Below are positions 24,777-31,524 of a stretch of DNA of 35,396 nt, in pieces. The stretch's first letter is position 1, and the number at the start of each line of letters is the position of its first letter. The DNA lies in contig JAFZVF010000033.1 of the NCBI GenBank assembly GCA_017617935.1, positions 1 through 35,396 on the forward strand, read 5' to 3'. Source of the DNA: Clostridiales bacterium. GTDB lineage: Bacteria > Bacillota > Clostridia > Saccharofermentanales > Saccharofermentanaceae. The translations under genes and the position numbers were made by a program. Below the pieces are notes generated by a model. It was not told the origin of the DNA, did not search any database, and saw only the letters and a list, made by a program, of their open reading frames with translations.

Positions 24777-25391
24777 TCAGTTGGCGACCTGCACCACAGC
24801 GTGCCTGATCACTTTTCCCTTGTAACGGTAGCCTTTGGAAAACACCATGGCTATCTCCTGCTCTCCCAACTCTTCGTCCTCAACGTGCATTACCGCTTCG
24901 TGAAGATTGGGATCGAACTTCTCGCCCCTTTCGGTCTTGATCTCCTCAACACCGATCTTGGCAAGGACCGAGCCCGCCTGTTTTCCGAGAAGCTCAACGC
25001 CTTCGATGACCTTGTCTATTGAGTTCTCATCAGCGTTTTTCGCATTTTCAACGGCGCGGTCGATATTGTCCAATACGGTCAGGAATTCCTTTGTAACGTC
25101 CGCCACCGCGTCTGCGTAAAGGTTTTCCTTCTCCTTCTGCGTGCGCTTTCTGAAGTTGTCGTATTCCGCATAAAGGCTCATATAGCGCTTTTCAAGCTCT
25201 TCCTGCTTGTTGTCGGAATCTGCACCGGCCTCTTCGGCTTCCGCGCTCTCCTCTGTTTCTTCAGCTTCTTCTGCAGCTTCGGCCTCTTCCGCCGTTTCTT
25301 CTACGGCTTCTGAAACAACCTCTTCGGCAGTCTCTTCGGCAGTCTCTTCCTCCTGCCCTTTTACTATCTCTTCGTCCTTGTTTTCTTCCAT
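24777..25391 (-). CDS. grpE: Nucleotide exchange factor GrpE
   Basis: GrpE releases ADP from DnaK. The 204-residue protein has a Glu/Ala-rich disordered N-terminus (about 1-65, with repeated TAEE/AEEA units), then the coiled-coil dimerisation helix with YDNFRKRTQKEKEN, and the beta-wing domain with FDPNLHEAVMHVE and VFSKGYRYKGKVIRHAVVQVA, the family signature. The acidic start is longer than usual. It follows hrcA by 33 bases. Confidence 0.95.
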   Translation of the reverse strand: MEENKDEEIVKGQEEETAEETAEEVVSEAVEETAEEAEAAEEAEETEESAEAEEAGADSDNKQEELEKRYMSLYAEYDNFRKRTQKEKENLYADAVADVTKEFLTVLDNIDRAVENAKNADENSIDKVIEGVELLGKQAGSVLAKIGVEEIKTERGEKFDPNLHEAVMHVEDEELGEQEIAMVFSKGYRYKGKVIRHAVVQVAN

Positions 25392-25424
25392 CCTTGCTTA
25401 TCCTTTCGTTTTATTTTCTATTCG

Positions 25425-26477
25425 TCAGGTGAGCTTCTTGAGCTCTTCGTTAAGTTTCTTCTTTACGAAATCCATCTTTGAGATGACTCTCGAATAGTCC
25501 ATTCTCTTGGGTCCGATGACTCCGATGTTTCCCGATACCGTGTCGCCCATGTTGTAGGTCGCGGTGATGAAGCTGCAGTCGTCCAATCCTTCGAGCGTGA
25601 TCTCCTGGCCGATCCTTATCATGTAAGAATCCTTCTTGCCGCTGCTCGTCGCAAGGTTCTCCATCTCATTGACGTAGCCTGCGACCATGCCTGAATCGGA
25701 AAGCGTTCCGAGGAGGTCTCTCGCGCGTCCCAGCGAACTGAAATCAGGGTACGCGAGCATCTTGTGTTCGCCCTCAAGATAGATGCTGAGCTGGTCGGCC
25801 TGCTTGATGGCGGTATACGCTTCGTAAAGCACCTGCTTGAGGAGCGGGCTCGGGATCTCGGTATCCTTTGCGGCAGTCTCAACGGTCACGAAGGTTATCT
25901 CGTCAAGGGGCTTGCCCGTGAGATTCTTCTCGATGGCGCCGGAGAGCTTGAACATCTGCTCGTCGGTAAGGTAATTCGGGATCCTTACGACCTTGTCCTT
26001 TACGACGCCGGCCGAAAGGACGAGTACGACAAGCGCCTTGCCGGGCTCGATCATGAGGATCTTCATCTGCTTGAGAAAACTCTTTCTGAGCCTGGGGCTC
26101 ATCGAAAGGGAAACAAATCCGGTCGCCTCGGAGAGCGAGTGCGTAGCGCTCTTAATAAGTTCTGCCGCTTCGTCAACGGTACCCGAGATGTTTGCCTCGA
26201 TCTCTTCCTGCTCCTTGGCGGTAAGAGTGTCTATCTTCATCAGAGAATCAACGTATTCGCGGTATCCGCGGTCGGAAGGGATGCGTCCGGCTGAGGTATG
26301 GGGTTTCTCGATGAAGCCGAGCTTCTCGAGTTCGGCCATGTCGTTCCTCAGCGTTGCGGAGCTGACCTGGAAATTGTGACGCTCGATGAGCGACTTTGAA
26401 CCGACAGGCTCGTTTGTGGCGACGTAGTCGTCGACTATTGCCTGAAGAACCCTCTTCTTGCGATCGTCAAGTTCCAT
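25425..26477 (-). CDS. hrcA: Heat-inducible transcription repressor HrcA
   Basis: HrcA binds CIRCE elements and represses class I heat-shock genes; GroEL keeps it active. The 350-residue protein has the N-terminal winged helix (RKKRVLQAIVDDYVATNEPVGSKSL, SSATLRNDMAELEKLGFI, PHTSAGRIPSDRGYR) and the GAF-like regulatory domain, ending with a GVIGPKRMDYSRVI motif. The ATG at 26477 lies 25 bases downstream of a CIRCE element, so the operon is autoregulated. Confidence 0.96.
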   Translation of the reverse strand: MELDDRKKRVLQAIVDDYVATNEPVGSKSLIERHNFQVSSATLRNDMAELEKLGFIEKPHTSAGRIPSDRGYREYVDSLMKIDTLTAKEQEEIEANISGTVDEAAELIKSATHSLSEATGFVSLSMSPRLRKSFLKQMKILMIEPGKALVVLVLSAGVVKDKVVRIPNYLTDEQMFKLSGAIEKNLTGKPLDEITFVTVETAAKDTEIPSPLLKQVLYEAYTAIKQADQLSIYLEGEHKMLAYPDFSSLGRARDLLGTLSDSGMVAGYVNEMENLATSSGKKDSYMIRIGQEITLEGLDDCSFITATYNMGDTVSGNIGVIGPKRMDYSRVISKMDFVKKKLNEELKKLT

Positions 26478-26501
26478 CTTGATCTGCCCCTTTCCGTTTG
26501 A

Positions 26502-26528
26502 TTAGCACTCACCACTTCCGAGTGCCAA
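26502..26528 (-). promoter_or_regulatory. CIRCE operator (HrcA binding site)
   Basis: TTAGCACTC (26502-26510), a 9-base spacer and GAGTGCCAA (26520-26528) match the CIRCE consensus TTAGCACTC-N9-GAGTGCTAA except for one base in the second arm. It lies between the hrcA -10 box and the hrcA ATG, where bound HrcA would block transcription. Confidence 0.95.
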
Positions 26529-26532
26529 CAAC

Positions 26533-26561
26533 AATATACTATCAAAGTCAAAAATAGTCAA
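26533..26561 (-). promoter_or_regulatory. Sigma-A promoter of the hrcA-grpE-clpP-dnaK-dnaJ-prmA operon
   Basis: On the minus strand TTGACT (26561-26556) and TATATT (26538-26533) are separated by exactly 17 bases. The CIRCE element begins 4 bases past the -10 box and a CtsR-type repeat overlaps the -35 box. Confidence 0.85.
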
Positions 26562-26562
26562 A
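26546..26562 (+). promoter_or_regulatory. CtsR-type heptad operator overlapping the hrcA -35 box
   Basis: The plus strand reads AGTCAAA-AAT-AGTCAAA. This matches every position of the published CtsR operator consensus (A/G)GTCAAA-NAN-(A/G)GTCAAA. One heptad covers the -35 hexamer. No ctsR gene is in the window, so binding is inferred. Together with the CIRCE element it implies double repression of the operon that includes clpP. Confidence 0.8.
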
Positions 26563-26637
26563 TGAAAATGTGGGGCAGAATCGAGTGAAACGCAAAGTGT
26601 CCTGAAAACCTGGTTTTGCGTCTAGGCGGAATGGAAA

Positions 26638-26689
26638 ATTCCACGTTTCCTTCCATGATTCATGCAAAAGTTGGAAGGCAACATGGAAT
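26638..26689. repeat. 52-bp hairpin repeat, copy 1
   Basis: This copy matches the one at 26710-26761 at 44 of 52 positions. Its ends, ATTCCACGTTTCCTTCCA and TGGAAGGCAACATGGAAT, are inverted repeats of 18 bases with two mismatches, enclosing a 16-base loop. It lies in the gap between hemW and the hrcA promoter and does not look like a terminator. Confidence 0.75.
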
Positions 26690-26709
26690 TAAAGTCAAAA
26701 AGCGGTCGG

Positions 26710-26761
26710 ATTCCATGTTTCCTTCCATGTTTAGAGCAAAAGTTGGAATGAAACGTGGAAT
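26710..26761. repeat. 52-bp hairpin repeat, copy 2
   Basis: This is the second copy, 72 bases from the first. Its arms, ATTCCATGTTTCCTTCCA and TGGAATGAAACGTGGAAT, pair over 18 bases with one mismatch and one G-T pair. The differences from copy 1 fall in the loop (positions 21 and 24-26) and at four stem positions. It ends 10 bases from the hemW stop codon. Confidence 0.75.
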
Positions 26762-26771
26762 GAAACGGATA

Positions 26772-27974
26772 TCAAAGGAAGTCTTCCATCACGAGATTGG
26801 CAAAGTCCAGTCCGCGCTCCGTCAGTGCAATGTGGGAACCGTCAATCATAAGCAATCCTTTTTCGACGTTGCTCTTAAGCTCACCCGCAAAGACTTCTTC
26901 AAATCCCTTTCCGAATCTCCTTTCAAACTCGGCCACGTCAATGCCCTTGGTCGTACGCAGTTTCAAAAAAGGATATTCGCGCATCTTGTCCTCTAAACCG
27001 AGCCTTTCCTCACAATATAAAAGCCCTTCAATGGAATCCAAAACGTCTCCGCCTAAGCCAAGAAGCCTTGAGACTTCATCTTCCTTTATTGTTCCCGCGC
27101 TTTTAATATAAGATTCCACATTATCGTAATGACCGAACCTGACGGAATTGAGGCATCCATGGGCTCCCGCTCCTAAGGCGAAATAATCCCTGCCGTCCCA
27201 GTAAGCGGTGTTGTGGCGGCTCTCAAAGCCTGGCACGGCGCTGTTGGAGATCTCATAAGGGATCAGGCCGTTGTCCTTTAGAAAGCCTCTGACCGCATGG
27301 TACATGGCGCGATCCGTCTCGGGCGGCACGAGTTCTTCGATGTTGCCCTTATATCTCTCGAAGAACAGCGTCCCTTCTTCGATCATGAGCGAATAAGTGC
27401 TTATATGCTTAACGCCTTTACCCAGAACCGTCTGAAGGTCCTTCAACATGCCTTCCACGGTCTGCCCGGGAACGCCCGTAATGAAGTCGGCCGATACGTT
27501 CGTAAACCCGGCTTCAAAAGCTGAATCGAGTGAAGTCAGCGCACCCTTTGAATCATGCAGCCTGCCAAGCGTTTTGAGGATTGCATCATCAAGCGACTGG
27601 ATTCCCATGGAAAGGCGGTTGAAGCCGCTCTTCAGATAAGCCCTCCCCTTCTCTTCCGTAAAAGATGCAGGATTGACTTCCAAAGTGATCTCGGCGTCAG
27701 GACCGATTCCAAACGAATCCGTAATCGTTTCAAGGAGCTTGCAGACAAGGTCCGCGGGAACGCAGGAAGGAGTTCCTCCGCCAAAATACACCGTATCGGG
27801 ACCTCCGTCATCAGAACTGACGGCCTTTTTGCCGAACTCAGCCCAAAAGCGCGCTTCGGCCATCGCCGCTTTGTAATAAGACTCTGCAAGGGATCTGTCC
27901 GTTATCGAGTAAAAATCGCAGTATGGGCACTTGCGTACGCAAAACGGGTTGTGGACGTAGACGTGCCTGCCCAT
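26772..27974 (-). CDS. hemW: Radical SAM heme chaperone HemW
   Basis: HemW (formerly called HemN-like) is a radical-SAM family protein that binds heme and is thought to insert it into respiratory enzymes. It lacks the oxygen-independent coproporphyrinogen oxidase function of true HemN. The start is ATG 27974 (MGRHVYVHNPFCVRKCPYC), in line with the family; longer frames upstream overlap another gene. The CxxxCxxC cluster motif (CVRKCPYC) lies at about 12-19, followed by FGGGTPS, EVNPASF, RLSMGIQS and ITGVPGQT. The 400-residue length is normal. Its ATG overlaps the previous stop by one base (TGATG). Confidence 0.94.
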   Translation of the reverse strand: MGRHVYVHNPFCVRKCPYCDFYSITDRSLAESYYKAAMAEARFWAEFGKKAVSSDDGGPDTVYFGGGTPSCVPADLVCKLLETITDSFGIGPDAEITLEVNPASFTEEKGRAYLKSGFNRLSMGIQSLDDAILKTLGRLHDSKGALTSLDSAFEAGFTNVSADFITGVPGQTVEGMLKDLQTVLGKGVKHISTYSLMIEEGTLFFERYKGNIEELVPPETDRAMYHAVRGFLKDNGLIPYEISNSAVPGFESRHNTAYWDGRDYFALGAGAHGCLNSVRFGHYDNVESYIKSAGTIKEDEVSRLLGLGGDVLDSIEGLLYCEERLGLEDKMREYPFLKLRTTKGIDVAEFERRFGKGFEEVFAGELKSNVEKGLLMIDGSHIALTERGLDFANLVMEDFL

Positions 27975-28654
27975 CAGAACTTGCGCATCCTGTAGATCGG
28001 TACGGGATTCTTGAGCGCCGTGACCAAAGCCATCTTGAACAGGTTGAAGCTCGGGGAAACGTTGTTCTGGGGCATCATGAACTTGGAGATCTCTTCCGCC
28101 CACTGCGCCTTGTAATGACCGATGGCGGGATACCCGATCTCAATGAGCTTCTCGGCATTGTCGCTTATCGCACGGCAAAGGACTTCCCATGTGCCGCAGA
28201 CCGAGTCCTGCACGTAAGAATCGAGGATTTTCTTATTGCATTCGGGATAGGCGTTAAGCACGGCTTCCCTGTCTCCGAGCATCCACGCCTCGACTTCTTC
28301 CGTGCTGAGTCCCACAACGCTCCTGATGTCCGGCGCGTAGGTCTTGGCCGCTTCGTATATCTCTTTTCTCATTAATTCAGGATCATTGCTGTCTGAATCC
28401 AGCGTGATTATCAGGATCAATTCCTTGCCCCTGTAAACGTTGTTATATGCGCGAAGCTTCGCCGGAAGAAGGTCCAAGAGCGAGCTTGCGAATTTGGCGG
28501 GCTTTTCGTTCCCGTCTTTTGGAAGGCTTCCGCAGCCTCTGTGAGGCCTTACGTTAACCTGCGCCTTGGTGCCTTGTGCTTCGCAGATCCTCTCCACGGA
28601 ACGCTCAACGACAACCGCGCCTGATTTGTCTTCTGATAAGATCTCGATCAACAT
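27974..28654 (-). CDS. DUF4276-type TOPRIM-like protein, candidate defence effector
   Basis: The 226-residue protein resembles DUF4276 proteins, which are TOPRIM-like. Features seen: acidic LIEILSEDKSG at 2-12, a basic segment VNVRPHRGCGSLP (33-45), the strand LILIITLDSDS (79-89, DxD at 86 and 88) and VVGLSTEEVEAWMLGD (113-128). These fit a TOPRIM metal site built from Glu and DxD. Such proteins are often encoded next to ABC/OLD-like ATPases, as here, 16 bases downstream of one, with a weak ribosome site that suggests coupling. I infer a nuclease-type effector; no activity is proven. Its stop overlaps the hemW start. Confidence 0.7.
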   Translation of the reverse strand: MLIEILSEDKSGAVVVERSVERICEAQGTKAQVNVRPHRGCGSLPKDGNEKPAKFASSLLDLLPAKLRAYNNVYRGKELILIITLDSDSNDPELMRKEIYEAAKTYAPDIRSVVGLSTEEVEAWMLGDREAVLNAYPECNKKILDSYVQDSVCGTWEVLCRAISDNAEKLIEIGYPAIGHYKAQWAEEISKFMMPQNNVSPSFNLFKMALVTALKNPVPIYRMRKF

Positions 28655-28670
28655 CCGTCAGTTACCGCCG

Positions 28671-29873
28671 TCATTCGGGATCTGAGTCCAAATGGCCCGC
28701 GTACCAGATCGCGCCCATTCCGACTCCCTGCTTGAACATCTCGCAAACCAGCGGATCGTCGCCGGCGCACCTTATCGTCACGTCTCCGTTGTCCTTCTCG
28801 AAAGACCTTTCGAAGATCCAGACTTCCTTGGGAGACAGCGTCTCGATGATGTACGGGTTGTGCGTGGAAAAGATTATCTGGCAGTATGCGTTCTTTAAGG
28901 TGTAAGCCCTCATCTCATCTGAAAGGACGTCGACCATGTCATGGTAAAGGTCCTTGTCAGGCGTCTCGATGAAGATCGTCGATCTCGGTGCGCCGTCACG
29001 CAGAAGGAGCAGATAAAGGAAGAGCTTGTCCGGACTTTCCTTCAAAGCCTCCGGATGATTCTTCTTGTGCTTCATCGTAGGGATCTTGGCCTTTATCTCG
29101 GTTACGATCTTCTCATAACCGGCCTCATCCTTCATCTTCATGTATTCAAGAACGTTTCCGACGTTGGAGCCCATGCTGTTGAGGTGCTTGTGTCCACCCG
29201 GAGCTCCACCATCGTGGAAATACGAGCTCTGTTCCTCGGAAGAGAAGCTGCAGAAGAACCATCCCCTAATCTCCCTGAAGAGTTCCACAAAGTTCGTATA
29301 TCGTGAGAGCTTGCCGTAAAGGCTCAATGCCGGAAGATGCTCGTCATCGACGACGACTTCTCCGGTCAGGCCTTCGGCAGGCGTTGAATAAACGATCGTA
29401 CCCTTGCCCTCCTTGATGTCGAGCATCGTCACTATCTTGATTTCATCCCCATCAATAACGGTGGTCAACACCTTTTCAAAACAGATGTAGGGGCTCTTGT
29501 AAATGCTTGGAGCGATCCCTATCTCATACTGGAGGTATTTGGGCTTGTGCGTTTCAGAGTCCTCTAACTTAAACAAAACCCTGAAAACGGACGGCTTTGA
29601 AATGTCGGGGGACATGTTGGCAAAGCCGGGCCTTCCCTTGGTGATGGACGCTTCGGCACATCCTTCGGTAATGACGTCCTGAAGGAATGAAAGGCATCCC
29701 ATGAAGCTGGTCTTGCCCGTACTGTTACGGCCGACAAGGGCATCCAAGTTACGGAGCCTGTTATGGACCGCCTGGTCCTTGTCCTTTGCGATCTGGACGC
29801 TCTCTTCGATAAGGATGCCTGCAAGGTCCTTGTCAAACACGTCAAAGTTTTCTATCTCAACACCGAGGATCAC
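28671..29873 (-). CDS. OLD/AAA_15-like ABC ATPase paired with a TOPRIM-like protein
   Basis: The 400-residue protein has a Walker A motif GRNSTGKTS (48-56) in the typical N-terminal position, a long central insertion (about 85-250), and the C-terminal half of an ABC/OLD-type ATPase: TIFIETPDKDLYHD (299-312, Walker B and D-loop region) and the switch histidine in IIFSTHNPYI (about 333-342). OLD-type ATPases usually read IEEPE at Walker B; here the catalytic Glu position is Thr304. The signature helix reads ESPDKLFLYLL instead of LSxG. The start is GTG 29873, preceded by AGGGGG 6 bases upstream. It is followed by the TOPRIM-like gene. It most resembles ATPases of two-gene anti-phage modules. 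Confidence 0.75.
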   Translation of the reverse strand: MILGVEIENFDVFDKDLAGILIEESVQIAKDKDQAVHNRLRNLDALVGRNSTGKTSFMGCLSFLQDVITEGCAEASITKGRPGFANMSPDISKPSVFRVLFKLEDSETHKPKYLQYEIGIAPSIYKSPYICFEKVLTTVIDGDEIKIVTMLDIKEGKGTIVYSTPAEGLTGEVVVDDEHLPALSLYGKLSRYTNFVELFREIRGWFFCSFSSEEQSSYFHDGGAPGGHKHLNSMGSNVGNVLEYMKMKDEAGYEKIVTEIKAKIPTMKHKKNHPEALKESPDKLFLYLLLLRDGAPRSTIFIETPDKDLYHDMVDVLSDEMRAYTLKNAYCQIIFSTHNPYIIETLSPKEVWIFERSFEKDNGDVTIRCAGDDPLVCEMFKQGVGMGAIWYAGHLDSDPE

Positions 29874-29898
29874 GTCATACCCCCTGTTCTTATAAACA

Positions 29899-29923
29899 GA
29901 CGGTCGCAGAGTTTGCGGCCGTC
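29899..29923 (-). terminator. Hairpin, probable terminator after the coaD operon
   Basis: GACGGTCGCA (29899-29908) and TGCGGCCGTC (29914-29923) form a 10-bp stem with one T-G pair and a 5-base loop. On the minus strand it is followed by TGTTTATAAG. It lies 28 bases past the stop codon of the coiled-coil gene and 26 bases before the ATPase start, so termination may be partial to allow expression of the next genes. Confidence 0.5.
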
Positions 29924-29950
29924 AGTAGTTATCAGTTCAATCTTGAAAGA

Positions 29951-30445
29951 TTACTGGCTGTCCTGAAGCGCAGATTCGATCTCCGCGAGGTTCGACTGAA
30001 TCTTGGCAACGTTCTCGTTAAGCGTTCCGCTGACGTTCTCAAGGAGCTGCTTAACGTAAAGGTGAGCGTTCTTTCTGAGATCTTCAGCCTGTGCCTCTGC
30101 ATTGGCGATGATCTTTGCGGCCTCTTCCCTTGCGCCCTTGGTGATCTCGTGGTCATTGACCTTCATCGCGTACATGCGGTTTGCGTCGTCAATGATCTTC
30201 TTGTTCTTCTCGCGTGCCGTGCTGATGATGTCCTGCGCACGTGCAACTATATCGTTGGACTGGGCTACGGCTCCAGGCAGGTTGTTCTTCAATATCTGGA
30301 GCGAGTTGACCGTTTCAGTCCTCTCGATAGAGCACTTGTCCGAAAAAGGCACGCTTGAAGCATCCTTGATCATATCAATCAAGTAATCAATGTGCTTGAT
30401 CGCGTCGTAGCGCTGGCCTCCCTGATTGAAATTGCTGTTCTCCAT
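29951..30445 (-). CDS. Coiled-coil protein of the coaD operon, unknown function
   Basis: I do not recognise a characterised family. The 164-residue protein is almost entirely helical and charged. An N-terminal part, YDAIKHIDYLIDMIKDASSVPFSD, is followed by a long coiled coil from about 45 to 160 with heptad-like AREEAAKIIANAEAQAEDLRKNAH, reminiscent of F-ATPase subunit b or DivIVA-like stalks. There is no membrane segment. Its ATG overlaps the coaD stop by one base (TAATG). Coiled-coil proteins of this kind beside coaD are known in Clostridia, but the role is not established. Confidence 0.7.
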   Translation of the reverse strand: MENSNFNQGGQRYDAIKHIDYLIDMIKDASSVPFSDKCSIERTETVNSLQILKNNLPGAVAQSNDIVARAQDIISTAREKNKKIIDDANRMYAMKVNDHEITKGAREEAAKIIANAEAQAEDLRKNAHLYVKQLLENVSGTLNENVAKIQSNLAEIESALQDSQ

Positions 30446-30942
30446 TACTGTTTCCTTCCTTTCTTGAATTTGTCCTTTACCACGTCTATTATCTCGGCGG
30501 GAACCATCTTTGAGATGTCACCACCGTAAAAACCTACCTCTTTCACGATAGTCGAGGATATGAGCGACATGTCGTCCCTGCAGGGCAGGAGGACCGCGTC
30601 ATATCCCGGATTGAGCAGTCTGTTCGCTAAAGCGAGCTCGGCCTCGTAACGGAAATCGGACTCTGACCTGATGCCTCTTACAACAGCACAGCAGTTAAGC
30701 TGAGCATAAAGGTCGACCAAGAGCCCTTCCCACTTCATAACCTTGATGTGCTTGAGTTCTTCGCCGCTAAGAGACTTCCTGATAAGGTCCTCTCTTTCCT
30801 CTATGGTGAAAAGCGGAGTCTTGGCAGAGTTTTCCATGACGGCCACGACAAGCTCGTCGCACAGCTTGGCCGCGCGCCTAGCAATATCCCTGTGGCCTCT
30901 CGTGAAGGGATCGAACGTCCCCGGGAAAAGCATTACCTTCAA
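30445..30942 (-). CDS. coaD: Phosphopantetheine adenylyltransferase
   Basis: CoaD transfers adenylate from ATP to 4'-phosphopantetheine in coenzyme A synthesis. The start is TTG 30942 (KVMLFPGTFDPFTRGH follows), which has GGAGGAG 8 bases upstream and matches the family length (165 residues). An ATG further upstream would overlap that ribosome site. Motifs seen are GTFDPFTRGH (TxGH nucleotide motif), VVRGIRSESDFRYE and MSLISSTIVKEV. The TTG overlaps the rsmD stop (TTGA). Confidence 0.94.
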   Translation of the reverse strand: MKVMLFPGTFDPFTRGHRDIARRAAKLCDELVVAVMENSAKTPLFTIEEREDLIRKSLSGEELKHIKVMKWEGLLVDLYAQLNCCAVVRGIRSESDFRYEAELALANRLLNPGYDAVLLPCRDDMSLISSTIVKEVGFYGGDISKMVPAEIIDVVKDKFKKGRKQ

Positions 30943-31523
30943 CTTTCCGTCTCCTCCGAGCATTTCTTAAAAAATGTTATCACGGTAGTCCCATAACTAC
31001 AAGAACGAACACTTTTCAATTGCGCGACAATATCCGCCGGAGGGTTGTCTGACGCATGCTCGATGATGAGCATTCCGCCTTCTTTGAGCATACCGAACCG
31101 GCATATCGTCTCCCCTGCCGCAAGAGCCGCCTCAGGCACCATCTTGTACGGAGGGTCCATGAATATAATATCAAATTTCTCATCATTTGACCCAAGTTTC
31201 TCCAGAGCCTGCGCGAAGCCGGCCTTGATGAACCTTATCTCGGGCGAATCCTTCATGCGGATCTTCTCTAAGTTTTTGGATATTATCCTTGCAGGATCGC
31301 CGCCCTTGTCAACGAGCGTCGCGCGTACCGCGCCGCGGCTTACGGCCTCGATGCCGATCTGTCCTGAGCCTGAGAAAAGGTCTAAGAATTCGCTCCCCGG
31401 AACGTCATTCTGGATTATCGAAAACAGCGCCTCCTTGACCGTGTCGGTAGTCGGTCTTGTCTTGTCTCCCTCGGGCGCGAAGAGCACCGTTCCTCTGAAT
31501 CTTCCCGTTATTACTCTGGGCAT
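30939..31523 (-). CDS. rsmD: 16S rRNA (guanine966-N2)-methyltransferase
   Basis: RsmD methylates G966 of 16S rRNA. The 194-residue protein has the family start MPRVITGRFRG, the TRPTTDTVKEALF segment, the SAM-binding motif LDLFSGSGQIGIEA and the catalytic motif IIFMDPPY. It lies 1 base past recG and overlaps coaD by 4 bases; rsmD-coaD is a conserved pair in Bacillota. Confidence 0.95.
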   Translation of the reverse strand: MPRVITGRFRGTVLFAPEGDKTRPTTDTVKEALFSIIQNDVPGSEFLDLFSGSGQIGIEAVSRGAVRATLVDKGGDPARIISKNLEKIRMKDSPEIRFIKAGFAQALEKLGSNDEKFDIIFMDPPYKMVPEAALAAGETICRFGMLKEGGMLIIEHASDNPPADIVAQLKSVRSCSYGTTVITFFKKCSEETES

Positions 31524-31524
31524 T

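Noticed and set aside
26616..26996. A 126-codon plus-strand frame with an FPSM...AKVG repeat
   Set aside because: The repeated peptide comes from the two 52-bp hairpin repeats and the rest runs antisense to hemW; no ribosome site. The DNA repeat is reported instead.
27975..28103. A longer hemW reading frame of 443 codons
   Set aside because: The extra N-terminus overlaps the DUF4276-type gene and has no family match; the shorter start places the CxxxCxxC motif as in HemW proteins.
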